Assembly (NCBI GenBank): GCA_003833135.1
Contig: QZLH01000351.1
Coordinates: 54,077 to 100,793 of the forward strand
Direction of reading: 5' to 3'
Origin: Oehlia diaphana
Lineage: Eukaryota; Glomeromycota; Glomeromycetes; Glomerales; Glomeraceae
Length of the DNA stretch: 46,717 nucleotides
Below the pieces are notes generated by a model. That model was not told where the DNA came from. It was given only the letters and a program-made list of their open reading frames with translations, and did not search any database. Position 1 is the stretch's first letter. Each line of letters begins with the position of its first letter. Shown here one piece after another: positions 11,924 through 24,232 of the stretch. The translations under genes were made by a program, and so were the position numbers.

Positions 11924-14900
11924 TTAATTCCAATCTTCATCATCATCATCATCATCATCGTCATTGTTATTTAAACTTTTATTTCTCTGTTTAAGCTAAA
12001 TAACAAATGTATAATAGATCAATAGTAAATTATGATGAATATGTCTCAATATTAAAAAAAAAAAGAAAATATTAAATCAAACTTACTGCATCAGCAATGC
12101 TCATCTGTCCACTTTGTCGCGGTGGTGCCGGTGGCTAAATAATTAGTATAAAATATTAAATATGATATCCAACTGATAAGATAATGAATGACTTTACAAA
12201 TTTAACAAACATACTTTTGATCCTGAAGTCCCCGGTCTTGGAGGAGCAGGAGGCTTGCCTCCGGTCGAAGGTCTAGGTGGAATTGTCGGTTTAGAAACTA
12301 CCGGTGGTGGAGCTTTCTTAGCTGTATATATAATTATTAATCTTACTATGTTTATCAATAGTAAAAGTTGATTTAAACAAATATTTACATACCAGATCCC
12401 ACTGTTTTTCTCGAAGGAGCGACTGGATGTTCATTTTCAGTATCCTCAGTTGAATTTACAGTTTCAGAAGCCTAAATTTTTTTGAAAAAATAAAAAATTA
12501 TTAATTCATGTTATAGGTAGTATTAAATAAAAAATAACTTACCCTAGCAGCAGCCTTTTTAGCCTCAAGAGCAGCCTTCCATGGAGGTACACCACTTGCA
12601 CTATTAACAGGCGCCATACCTGGGAATACAGGTACAGGAGCTGAGGAATCATTAAAACTTTTACTTGTTGGATTTGAAATACTAAAACGAGATTTTTTTG
12701 CAGGCTCCTTTTCTTCTACTTCTTCTTCAGCAGCAAATTCTTGCGGAGGTTCCTTTTTCTTTTCTTGGGGAGCAGCAGGTGGAGGTTTACGTCTAGCTGG
12801 TAATGCAGGATTTGTTTTTGGTGCTACTTTAATCTCTTCCAAGTAGTTACTTGGTACCCATCCTTGTTTACCATCTTTTTTAGCTAACCACCAACCATTA
12901 TCATCTTTTTGAAGAATTTCTAATGTATCCCCAGATTTAAATGGCAATTCTCCTGTATCTTCCGTTAAAAAATCATAAACGGCCTTAAAAGTTGGATTTG
13001 TAGGTGGAGGTGGAGGTGAAGGTGGTTTTTGCGGTGCAGGAGGCGGTGGTGGTGGTGGAATTCCTTTAACTGGACCAGTAGATGTTCTTCTATAATTAGT
13101 TGTAGCTTCTGTATCTGGATCTGGAGTAATAGCTGGTGGTGGCTTCTTTGTAGCTTTTGAGGGAGTTACTTTTTTTTTAGGACCACCTGGTTTCAATAAT
13201 TTTCCAGAAGTGATAGGTCTCGGAGGAGGCTCTTTTTTTTGACAAGGAGGATCCGATAAACTATCTGCAGGTTCACCACTAGACACACTAATTGTATGAC
13301 TTTTATATACATCATTCTTTTTAATACTTTCATCTTTAACAAATTTGAGTGTGGCAGTTTTGTTTAATTTTCTACAATATTCTATTTGTGGTGCAATTTT
13401 AACTTGTATTCTTGATCCTGTTCTTTGTAATAAATGAACAAGTAATTCTGTTTTGAAAAGACATGAAAATATTGGATCTCCCAATTCTTTAGTCGGATTA
13501 TTAACGTGTAGTACTACCCAATCATCTCTTAAATTTGACAAACTGACCCCAGTAATTGAGATTAATGGAATATTTCTTTCAACATTCATTGTCAAAAGTT
13601 TCTTTTCAATTGTCGATATAATAATATATATTGCTTTATCAGTCTACAAAAAAAAAATTAATATCAAGTTAAAATAAATTCAGTTAAAGTAAATAAAAGA
13701 GAAAAAAATTTTTTATACCAAAATCAAATATCTAGGACTCGGTTTACTTGATCTTCCAAGACGACCAACAAGTAATTGAATCTTGCTACTAAATGCTACG
13801 AGTTCATTAGCTAATAATAAAAAAAAAAAAAATTAATATATCTCTCCCAAAATAATCAATATTCCTTTATCATTTTTCCTTTTTGAATTTACTCACTTCC
13901 AAGATTGCAAACCCTTCTTAACTCTTCACCACTTTCGTCATTAACATATAAATAATCTCCCATAAATTTTCTCATACTCAATAAACTCATTCTTCTTCTT
14001 TCTTTTCGTTGTCCCAGTATTTGATGTCCATAATCTCTTAATTGTACATAAATTATTTGATCTTTGTTCTTATTCCAACATCTTTGTATACGCCTAGCGC
14101 ACTCATTCTTATATCTCACATAATTTCTATACGCTCGCTGAATTCTCATTGCCATATTATGCCAATATCTATCACGTAAATGTTCAAGTGCCCAAATCTT
14201 AATGGATTTTAAAAGTAGAATTTAATATAAAGAAAGAAATGATATTAAAAAAAATTTCCAAGTTTTTATGTTTACCGTTTCTGGATGTCTAATAAATGCT
14301 TTTGTAACACCCATTTGCCATTCCTCAGCCGCAATACCGCAATCTTTTAAAATGGTTTGTGTACCAGATTTCTGATCACCTTTCCAAATATAATCTCCAG
14401 CATAAGAAGTTTTCTTCGATAACAAATAAAATCTAAATAATCATCAATTATTTAAAATACAATATTAATAAATAATTTACTTCCTACCCTTTCTTTCAGA
14501 ATAAATTACCTTTCTATGAATTTTTCAAATGTTTGCCTATAAGCGAAACCAGCCCTACGTACTCTAATATTTTCATTTAATCCAAGATATTTAATTTGAT
14601 GTAAAACCATTTTTGAATCATATTCTGAAGGACTCTTGTTTTGATTTGGTTTTATGGTACGTATATAAGAAGGTTGAGATTGCATTAATTTTTTCACCAA
14701 TTCATTTGCTGATGCCTAAATAAAAAAAAAAAGGTTTTTTTTTTTTAAAAAAAAATTCAAATCCTCCTCTTCCCTCCTTGAATCACTCACGTACCTTAAT
14801 TTTATCACTTGCGGTAGGAGGTCTCTTTTTAGAATCTTTATCCACGCGATTAGGGAATAATGCACTCAAGAATTCATTATCACTTGAGGCAACTAACTCC

Positions 14901-17583
14901 AATATATCCTTTACCAACTGATCTTTGTTCTTATCAGTCATACCAGGTATAGAATATAAGACATCACCGGCATAATGTTTAACTAAAAATTTACTACCTC
15001 TACTCTCAAAATGAGGGTTTGAACTTAAAAATCCTAACCGTTGAACAAAACTATTATCAGCAGCTTCAGGGTCAGCATGAGCAGTAGCACAAGCATCATT
15101 CATGGCAGCAAATAAACCTGGAGGACGTTTTTCTTCTATTAAATCGCATACTACTTTATTATTAAAAAAATCTATTGGTGTCCATTTAATTTTTTCTTTG
15201 ACATATTCTTCTTGTTCAGCTTTTAACGTTAATTCAATGAATATTTGTTGTAATTTTTCATTAACGTAGTTTATACATAATTGTTCAAATGAGTTTTCTT
15301 CAAAAATTTCAAATCCATAAATATCCAACACTCCAATTACATAGGATGATTGTGATCGTGAACGTAATGCTTTATTTACACGTTCTACTATCCATTCAAA
15401 TAGATTATTATATATCGCTTTGGCCAATGCATCTCTCACGGCTGATGCCTATATTACATAAAAGAATTTTTAATATGTAAACCCGAAAAAATCAAAAGAA
15501 AAATAAATAACAAGATACCTGAACGGGATTAAGAGGAACGTCATATACAGAACCACGACGCCCTCCACGTGTTGTTTCAATTGTACGACTTGTTAAAACC
15601 TATTATATTAGTGTTAAAAATTTTTTTTTTGTTTTTCACGAAGAGTTATAACATGAAAAATACCTTGTTTAAAGCTGCCGAATCTACATCCATTAAATGA
15701 CCAATGTAATTTGTAACTATATATATAATATAATAAATTAGTTCATAATCGACTCAAAAAATTATGTCGAGATTGTCTATATCTACCATTTTCATCATTG
15801 ATAACAGAATTTCCATCATCTCCCTCGTCAAATAAAACGTTTCCCAACCATAATATTATTGCCAACATTCTAAAAATATCATCTTGCTCATGTTTATGAA
15901 GTCCGATAACCTCCATCGCTTTCTATAATTTTAAACATAAGAACCATCATTAAGTATATAATATTGCTTTGCAATAATAAAAAGATATATAAATTATTAC
16001 CAAAGTCTCTTCAAAATCTTCTACATCATCAATACCATCAACATCTAAACAATCACTTTTACTAGTATATAAATAACTTTCAGGACCCTGAATACCAAAT
16101 TGTTCTATAAAGAAATATTTTTGTTAGGAATCTTTTTTTTTTTTAAAAAAAAAAAAGGGAGATCAGTATATCTGAAAAATAACGTACCTTGATATTCAGA
16201 AGAAGCGGCTTTAGTGAATTGATAAAATATATGGAAATTACGTTCATTCTCAATTTGTCCAACAACACGTCCCTATTTAAATAAAGAAATGTTAATATTC
16301 CTTTAAAAAAATCTGAATTACTCTTAAATATATCTTTGGTCGAAAAATGAGACCAAAAAAAAAGTGACTTCACCTTCTCTAATAAATAATTAGTAATAAT
16401 AGCACCAACAGGCTCTCCGTTACTATTAAATTGAATTTCTAAATATTTTCCCTGAAAATTTTAAACCAAATTTAATTATTCAAAATTTAATAACTTCCAA
16501 AATTAATAGGTAATTAATTAATAACTTACATGACGACTTGAATTATTATTTCTAAGTGTTTTAGCACAACCAAAACTTTCCAATAGAGGATTCGTAGCTA
16601 AAACCATATCTTTAATTTCCTTAATTGAAGAGGTTGCACCACCACTAACTGTTGCAATATATTGCATAATCTGTAAAGTAAAAAAAAAATATTAGATTAA
16701 TTAAATATATTTGTATGATAAAACAATTATCACTTGATTTAAATAAATTACCCTCTTAGCAGCCTCTGAGTTTTTTTTTAAAAAAGTAATAATAATAATA
16801 AATAATGAATTCATTATCATTTCAACTTTTAAAATTATATTAAATACTAACCAGTTTTCCCAGCACCAGATTCACCACTAAAATTTATAATAAATTATTA
16901 ATATGATAAATAATATCTAAATCATCATCTTTTTTACATTATTAGCACAAAATACCTAATAATGATACATTGATTTTCTTTATAACTATTCATATGATAA
17001 TATGATGACTCGGCAACAGCATAAACATGAGGAGGCATCTAAATATTAAAAAAAAAAAAACTTTTCAGTGAATAAAAGTTAAGATCAAACAAAAAAACAT
17101 CAATTTCATTATATATATTACCTCCAATCTATTTTTACCAGTATAACTACGCAAGATCTCATCTGTATATATACCCAAATCTTTGAATGGATTTACACTG
17201 ATCAGTACATGACCAATATATGTCTATTAATTGAATGTTAATAAAAATTTATCCAATCTGAAATACACTCTAAAAATTTTAATCAACAAAAAAAAAAATA
17301 TGATTCATTCCAAAATTTTGATTTAATTACATACATATATTTCAGCATTTTCAAACCTTTTCTTTAAATTTTCGTTAATAGCTTCATTATTAACTTTACT
17401 CAACATAGTCATATCAGCTATTCCAACTTGCTTTTTCTTAAAACCTTCTTTCCAATCTGCTTTTTCAAACTTTCGATCTTTGGCTGTTGATTTTTTTGGA
17501 GGCTTAATAAATCAAACAGGTATTTTATTAAAAAATTGTCTTAAATAAAAGCATTTTAACGAAATTCTTAGAATAAATACCAT
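11924..17583 (-). CDS. myo1: Class I myosin (Myo3/Myo5 / S. pombe Myo1 type)
   Basis: This actin motor would drive endocytosis and activate Arp2/3 at cortical patches. I assembled 23 exons, all in frame: 17583-17581, 17502-17335, 17223-17122, 17038-16956, 16877-16852, 16765-16752, 16670-16530, 16451-16374, 16272-16188, 16104-16001, 15922-15787, 15716-15664, 15599-15519, 15448-14795, 14715-14510, 14432-14276, 14197-13897, 13810-13719, 13643-12543, 12471-12393, 12321-12215, 12134-12087 and 11995-11924. The product is 1296 residues. The P-loop GESGAGKT is at 120-127. The TEDS-site Ser ([11 protein letters not shown]) is near 348, the PAK-regulated position in fungal class I myosins. IQ-like helices follow at ~714-740, then a basic TH1 tail, polyproline stretches, an SH3 domain at ~1047-1099 and a C-terminal acidic motif of eight Asp then EDWN, the Arp2/3-binding type. 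The start codon stands alone in its exon. The identity is firm. Confidence 0.95.
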
Positions 17584-17654
17584 GTTTAATAACTTGATTT
17601 TTTTATGAATTAAAAAAAATTATATGTTTCTACTTTCTAACGAAATAAAAAAAA

Positions 17655-17875
17655 ATCAATCGAAACCCCTTTATAAACGGGACAAGTGTATCACAAGCCC
17701 GATTCATCGGCTTGCATGGGTTTGTACGAGGATACTAATTCCGCAGGATTTGTTCAGACCGTGTCGCAAGCCTGACCTCAGTGATCTCAGTGACTTCAGG
17801 GGTAACTATTGCCCTTTGTTTTGAGACAACCTGATCGAAATTAACGGGGAAGCCTAAAGTCTTAAGAGGGCCTAT
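17655..17875. other. GC-richer island of unknown nature beside the myosin start
   Basis: About 220 bp with visibly balanced base composition lie 70-290 bp upstream of the myosin ATG, between long A/T stretches. It holds a hairpin, caagcccgattcatcggcttg (9 pairs with one bulged C), and a direct repeat, ctcagtgat/ctcagtgac. A 66-codon + strand frame (17624-17824) crosses it but resembles no protein I know. I compared it by eye with tRNA, 5S and the U1-U6 spliceosomal RNAs and saw no match. It could be myosin 5' leader, a non-coding RNA or a repeat fragment. Confidence 0.5.
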
Positions 17876-18235
17876 TTTTTTTTTTTAAAAAAAAAAAAAT
17901 AAAAATAATGATTTCTTTTTTTTTTATCATTAACATTTTTAAGATTCTGTAAAAAAAGGGGGTTTTTTTTAAAAAAGAAACTTTTTATATAAATATTTAA
18001 AGTCAAAAAAAAAAAAAATAAATAAATAATAATTAAATGGAAAGATAAAACTTTTTGATGTTTTTTTTAAAAAAAAAGAGTACTTTTCCCTGAATAATTA
18101 TATAGTAATAAAAAGGATTATTTAATAAGTTTAAAGAAAAAGTTGAGAAAAAAAAAAAAAAAATTGTAAAAATTTTTCAAACACGAAAATACAAAAAATA
18201 AATTGACGAAATCGAAATGGGACAATATTTAAGTG

Positions 18236-18245
18236 ATCACGTGAT
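18236..18245. promoter_or_regulatory. CACGTG E-box upstream of the myosin gene
   Basis: Perfect 10-bp palindrome atcacgtgat, about 650 bp before the myosin start. The same 10-mer occurs at 44537, 172 bp before the C6orf136-like gene. Distance makes a role for myosin uncertain. Confidence 0.3.
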
Positions 18246-19583
18246 TCAAATATCGATATTAGGATTCAAGGCTTAAAGGCCACACATCCAATAGTGAACC
18301 AACATCTGAATACTTCTTCAAATCCAATTAATTAATCACAACAAAAAATTTTTTTTTGTTAGATCTTCATTCAGTAAGCACTTTCTGTTTGATGTTTGAT
18401 CAACAGCAATAAAATTCTAACTTTAAAGAAAATCAAATCAATACAATGAAAAAATAATAAGATATACAGTAAATCATGAATTTTTTTAAGATTTATACCA
18501 ATAAGATTATTAGGGGTAATACAGAATTCACCTGAACCACAACTTTAAAATTTTTTGGATATTAAACTTTAAGAGAATTAGAGTCAAGCAATTAAATTCC
18601 ATATATATTCTAGCTATATTCTAGTTATATAGTAATTATATATAGTATATACTACTCAGGTATTTTATACATTTTACGATATACTGTACATTATTATTGA
18701 TTGACTGTTCTTTATTCCTTTCTCATGAATAAAATTTAAAAAATTTTTTCATACTGCACATGTTTCAGACAAATGATTATTCGCCCCTAAGTATACCCCC
18801 TAGCATATGACTCTATAATATCTTTGAAACCTTAATAATTGTGGCTTAGCCAATTTGTCTAGAAGTTCAATCTTTACATATTTAGAAGTTAACTTTAGGT
18901 TTAGATTTTAGGTATTAAAGTTATGATAAGGGCATTTTTTATGTAACATAAATGATGTTGCACAGATGGCAATTAAGATTCAGGGATAAGATTATAAAGA
19001 TTACAAATTTATACTAATTTATACTGTGCGTTTATACATTTTTGATTATATAAAAATTTTATAATATTTTTAAGAAAAAAAAAACGGTTAATATTTTATA
19101 TATAGCGAGAAAGTTAATTCTTTCAATTTAAAATTTAATTGGATCACATCATATATTCTACAATGCATACAATAATGACATCAAATTTTTCAGTTGGGCA
19201 AATGAAAAGGTGTACTAAAAAAAAAAGAGAGAAAGAGAAGACAAATGCAGGTTCAGTTTGTTTACAATTTTTGTAGCCAATCGAAAATTATTTATTATTT
19301 TTTTTTTTTTTCTTTATTAATGCAAATGGATGAAACTTTGTGTTATACATGTTATATAATACCATATAAAATTACTAGTCGATCATTCGTCAGTTTTACA
19401 CTGATACAAGGGAAACTTCATATTGCATTATCTATTACAAAAGTTATATAAAATCCCTGTTTAAGTTAAATTAACATTCAAAATAACACATTGTTTTAAT
19501 TATATTGTATACGTTGTTTGTATCAAGGGTATTTAACGCATTTATATTTAGTTAAAAGGAAATTCGGAATTATCCCCGAATTA

Positions 19584-19631
19584 TATATATATATAAATTA
19601 TATATACATATATACATATATATAAATTATA

Positions 19632-19663
<32 letters not shown>

Positions 19664-19680
19664 ATATAATATTATTATTT
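19584..19680. repeat. AT microsatellite (ta)n with tac interruptions
   Basis: About 95 bp of nearly uninterrupted ta/at dinucleotides, broken by a few aaat and acat steps. Intergenic, with no coding content. Confidence 0.9.
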
Positions 19681-20488
19681 ATATATTTTTCAGGAAAATA
19701 TTGGATTGGATCAATTTTTTAAAGTATATAAAAGTATATGCGAAGTATACTTATTATTTTGTAATTATTATATTAAAATGATGATAATTTTCGATCGATC
19801 GATATGTAAGCAAAAAGGTAAAAAGACCGAAAATATTTGCAATATTCTTCCGAATTTTTTGACATATGTATAGAACTTTTCTTCATAGTATTTTATTAAT
19901 AAAACTTTAAATTAGCCAACATGTTATTTAATTTGCAAGTTTAGTGACTTTATATCTAATATGGTATAATGGCAAATAAACTTGAACACGAAAATTAAAG
20001 AACAAATTAAAATTTATTATTCATCGACAATGATAGGCGTAAATTTAAGAATTTTTTTTTTTTTTATAAACTTTCTTTATTCCATTATAAAAAACAAACA
20101 ACGCGAACGATTTTTTAAAGGAGAAAAAAAAAAAAAAAAGAACTAATAGGTTCTCATTTGTATATTAATAACTGCGGAGGTGATGTATGCATGACGATTA
20201 AATTAGGCATCAAGTCAAACTCTTTTAAATTTTTTGAAAACACAAAAAAAATATGCATATTTTAACCAATAAAATAAAAAAAAAATTGTAAACAATAAAT
20301 AACTAGACTCAGTAAAATAATCATGTGATAAACAATTGTTATAATATATATATATATACTCTTTATTTCTCAAAATCTCTTTTTTTTTTCCTTTGTTAAA
20401 TTCCTCTTTATTTATTTTTATTCATTAATCATTTTCTTTTTCCTTTTTTTTTTTTTTTTCTTTTTTTTATAATTTTAAAAAGTCAAAA

Positions 20489-22205
20489 ATGTCAACATCA
20501 CCATCTACATCACCGGCTCGCAAAAACAGTTATGAACAAGATGATGATTTATCATTCCTGGAAAAGTTTCGATACATAAACGGACGTAGATTTCATAATG
20601 AAGAAAGTACAGTAAATTATTACGTACCAAATGATTCAGAAGAATCAAACAGATTAAATTTACAACACTATTTATTGCGTCATATTTGGAAAGGAAATTT
20701 TTCTTCTCCTATTTCAGAAAAATTATCGGAAAGAAATGCAAGCGTATTAGATATTGGTTGTTGTGCTGGAACTTGGGTTCTTGATATGGCACAAAAATAT
20801 CCTCAATCTTCTTTTATCGGAATTGATATTTCTCGAATGTACCCTCCATCGGAAAAAACCCCTTTAAATGTAATATTTTTACAACATAATATTTTAGAAG
20901 GTTTACCTTGGCCTCCTAACACATTTGATTTCGTATATAAAAGATTTTTATCTTTATCGTTTACTTTAAAGGATTTAACAAAAATGATTAATGAAATTAC
21001 TCGTGTTACTAAAATTGGTGGATGGATTGAAGTAATGAATTATGGTAATTCGGTGAAAAATAGCGGAAAAGCTACAAAGAAATTAATGGATGCATGTAAG
21101 TTTATTATAAATTTCTTTAAAAAAAAATTTTTTTTTTTTTTTTTTAATTTAATTAATTTTAATTTTTATTTTTTAATTATTTATAAAAAAAAAAAATTTC
21201 ATGAATCGAAAAGTATTTTNNNNNNNNNNNNNNNNNNNNNNNNNNNNNNNNNNNNNNNNNNNNNNNNNNNNNNNNNNNNNNNNNNNNNNNNNNNNNNNNN
21301 NNNNNNNNNNNNNNNNNNNNNNNNNNNNNNNNNNNNNNNNNNNNNNNNNNNNNNNNNNNNNNNNNNNNNNNNNNNNNNNNNNNNNNNNNNNNNNNNNNNN
21401 NNNNNNNNNNNNNNNNNNNNNNNNNNNNNNNNNNNNNNNNNNNNNNNNNNNNNNNNNNNNNNNNNNNNNNNNNNNNNNNNNNNNNNNNNNNNNNNNNNNN
21501 NNNNNNNNNNNNNNNNNNNNNNNNNNNNNNNNNNNNNNNNNNNNNNNNNNNNNNNNNNNNNNNNNNNNNNNNNNNNNNNNNNNNNNNNNNNNNNNNNNNN
21601 NNNNNNNNNNNNNNNNNNNNNNNNNNNNNNNNNNNNNNNNNNNNNNNNNNNNNNNNNNNNNNNNNNNNNNNNAAAAAAGCGGAAAAACTACAAAAAAATT
21701 AATGGATGCAAGTAAGTTTATTATAAATTTTTTTAAAAAAAAATTTTTTTTTTTTTTTTTTTTAATTTAATTAATTTTAATTGTCATATTTTAATTAATT
21801 ATACAGTAAAAGAATTTCATGAATCGAAAAGTATTTTTGTATTAAATATAAAAAAAAGTGTAAAGATGTTAGAAGATAACGGTAGTATCACAAATATTCA
21901 ATATGAAGAAAAATTCACCCCAATAGGAAAATGGTGCGGTCAAACTGGTGAAATAGTAAGTTTTAAAACTTTATTTATTATATATAATTATTACATACTA
22001 ACATTTTTTTTTATTATAGATGTTATCAAATTTTATGAGTGCATTTAATACATATAAATTATTTTTAGCACCATTTATGAATATTACAATTGAGCAATTT
22101 GATATTTTATTAAATGAGATGGAAAAAGAATTTAATGATCATCAAAGTTATGTTCACACTTATCGTGTTTACGGAAAAAAATCTTTTGAAATTTGTGATA
22201 TTTAA
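20489..22205 (+). CDS. Class I SAM-dependent methyltransferase
   Basis: This is a Rossmann-fold methyltransferase of unknown substrate, from the type amplified in many fungi. Exons are 20489-21095, 21807-21955 and 22020-22205, giving 313 residues in frame. Motif I reads VLDIGCCAGTWVLDMA at 86-101. The acidic strand-2 end is FIGIDIS at 109-115, and a motif-II-like LPWPPNTFDFVYKR follows near 147-160. The C-terminal third, in exons 2-3, has the small helical cap seen in LaeA/UMTA-like fungal enzymes. The first intron contains a 453-bp gap of Ns, with the exon 1 end and intron start repeated on both sides. The second partial exon copy (21673-21711) must be skipped for the frame to close. Start choice rests on the Ser/Thr-rich MSTSPSTSPA beginning after the T/C tract. 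The enzyme class is firm; the substrate cannot be told. Confidence 0.85.
21220..21672. other. Assembly gap (453 Ns) flanked by duplicated sequence
   Basis: The Ns lie inside methyltransferase intron 1. The ~160 bp before the gap (from tagcggaaaagctac at 21061) and the ~160 bp after it (from aagcggaaaaactac at 21676) are near copies. Both hold the exon 1 end, the GTAAGT donor and the same A/T-run intron. They differ by scattered bases, including the last exon base (T against A before GT). This points to an unmerged scaffold join or allelic copies, less likely a true tandem duplication. Confidence 0.85.
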
Positions 22206-24021
22206 AATTAGTTAATAAATAAAAATTATATAATTTATGTTATATTTTAATATTTACACAAGTGAAAAAAAAAATATTTTGCAAATAAAGACAGATCGAC
22301 CAGATGTCACGCAAATGTTAACTGTAACTTTAACGGGTCCAAGGGTTCATTTAATCGTTTTGCAAAATTAATACAATACAACGAATAAAAAGTTTTTAAA
22401 GATCTAAGAATTCATATATATATAATATGTGCCAAGTTAAATAAATTTGTATCGATCGTACTCCGTTTCACCCGTCCATTTTTTTATTTCTTTACAATTT
22501 ATATCGCATCATATCACGACAATTATGGTATCACGGGCAAATTTTATAACGAATATTTATTTATTGTTATGTTACTTTTTAATTAAAATTAAAATGAGTT
22601 TTTTTTCCATTGATGCATAGCGACGTAAAAAACGCCTTAAAATTATTTTTAATATGGGCATAAATTAGAATCTGTGAAATTATTATCATAAGTGTTCATT
22701 ATTTAAGGCGTGATATTGAAAAAGAATAAAAGAATTTTTTAAAAAAAGATGTTCTAGCAACCAATATAATTTTCCATGTTTTTAATCTAGAATTCCTTAC
22801 TTCAATTATACTTTATATAGCAATCTTTACCGCCAAGATGCCAAACCCGTTTGGAGAAATTCATGTGTTAATTTTTAACTATTTATTATTTACGTATACA
22901 ATTTCCTTATTAATTACTCATCATTAATTAGTCCGGTTTTCTAACTTTTTAATTTATCCTTATTTAGAGATAAACTCAAAAACTTTTAAGAGAAAGATGT
23001 TTTACAGTTACTTTTAACAAAAAACCAACTACACGTACAAACCAAACAAAAAATATCTGGTAATATCAATCTGGTTATCCAAGTGTTACCGGAATTTTAT
23101 GCATTATCAAGTCGATCTTGTCATATTAGGTTTTAAATATTGTTGAATGCAACTATAATTGGATATTTTGTATCATATCTACCTATATGCAGAGATGCTT
23201 CGCATCTCAGATGAATTAAATAACTGATTTTAATTTAGTTATGTAACAAATACTTGATGATCATAGTAAATATTGTCGATATATATCATGAAATTGATAA
23301 AATGATAGTCGTAGAATTTCCGGATATGAACGATATTTGTTGGTCAGTAATTATAATTCTAAAAATGACTAATTTATAACCTAGTTTTTTCCTTAAAAAC
23401 TTTGAAATTCAAATTAATAATTCACGTGAGGTGAAAAATTTTGTGACGTAATCTTGAAAATAAACCAACAGTTAATAACGTAATTCTTTGAAAATGTGAT
23501 AAGTTAGATTCTTTTAAGTGCATTTTTTACAAAATAGTAATATTTGAGTGTTAATTATTTGTACAATTAAAGAATCACATAATTCGTTTTTTTATACAAA
23601 TATTTAGGCAGTAAAAAAACGAACCTTAATTTATCTTTTTATATAACTTATTTTGCGGTTATTAAGCACCCATGAAATAGGCACCCTCGACCAGAATTAT
23701 GGCGATTTGGGTCAGAATTATGAGAATCTTGACCGGCATTAAGTGCAAAAAAGGGATGCTTATATTTTGTAAAATATGGTAAGTATTCAGACTAAAAAAT
23801 CCCAGAACTACAATTGTATTATCTCCTAGTAGTTTGGCAAGTAAATCTGCATCTAATAACTGTACCATTATACAAATGACTATTCAGATATATTATTATT
23901 ACAAACAATATTCAATTTACACATTTTATTATATTTACGTTATTAACAAATATTTTCACTAATAATAATAAAGCTGATTTAGCAAAAAAATTATTAGATA
24001 CAATATTATTTAATTAAAAAG
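22206..24021. other. Intergenic region after the methyltransferase
   Basis: AATAAA-like words at 22213-22222 follow the methyltransferase stop and could serve as a poly(A) signal. The remaining 1.8 kb hold no gene I can support. A 68-codon minus-strand frame (23868-23662) has a hydrophobic C-terminus and slightly higher GC than its surroundings, but no start context or relative I recognise. A CACGTG box lies at 23422. Confidence 0.5.
23583..23623. repeat. 12-bp perfect inverted repeat
   Basis: Arms ttcgttttttta (23583-23594) and taaaaaaacgaa (23612-23623) are exact reverse complements separated by 17 nt. They could form a stem-loop just upstream, in + strand terms, of the small minus-strand frame. 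Origin unknown; it may be the remnant of a small inverted-repeat element. Confidence 0.7.
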
Positions 24022-24153
24022 AACCATTTTGCAATGGTTTTTTTTAGTTAAATAAACCATTTCGCAATGGTTTTTTTTAGTTAAATAAACCATTTCGCAA
24101 TGGTTTTTTTTAGTTAAATAAACCATTTCGCAATGGTTTTTTTTAGTTAAATA
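24022..24153. repeat. Four-unit 33-bp tandem array of palindromes
   Basis: Four units with an exact 33-bp period start at 24022, 24055, 24088 and 24121. Each holds a perfect 7-bp inverted repeat with a 4-nt loop: aaccatt-tcgc-aatggtt, with ttgc as the loop in unit 1. The units are joined by tttttt and agttaaat. Units 2-4 look identical and only unit 1 differs, in the loop. No reading frame runs through it. Confidence 0.9.
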
Positions 24154-24232
24154 TTTAAATTGAAATAAAAAACATTTTACAACATTTTTTATTAAATAAA
24201 TTTTTAAAAAAAGGTTGCAAAATGTTTTTTTA

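Larger units (their letters stand above)
17876..20488. other. Long intergenic region between myosin and methyltransferase
   Basis: No protein gene was recognised on either strand. The region holds T-run/A-run blocks (17876-18180), a CACGTG box at 18236, a moderately complex stretch at 18200-18330, and an AT microsatellite near 19.6 kb. The last 120 bp (20370-20488) are a pyrimidine-rich T/C tract leading to the methyltransferase ATG, a common fungal promoter feature. The 68-codon frame at 19245 has no support. Confidence 0.55.

Noticed and set aside
17624..17824. 66-codon + frame over the GC-rich island
   Set aside because: No family resemblance, and the island looks more like a structured non-coding segment. 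Kept as a finding, not as a gene.
17655..17875. tRNA, 5S rRNA or snRNA in the GC-rich island
   Set aside because: No T-loop GTTCRA box with acceptor pairing, no 5S or U-RNA signature words seen on either strand.
21201..21770. 189-codon frame across the Ns
   Set aside because: It exists only because Ns read as open codons; the real exons splice around the gap.
23662..23868. 68-codon minus-strand frame with a hydrophobic tail
   Set aside because: No relative recognised and no splice-supported extension. Slightly higher GC is not enough to call a gene.
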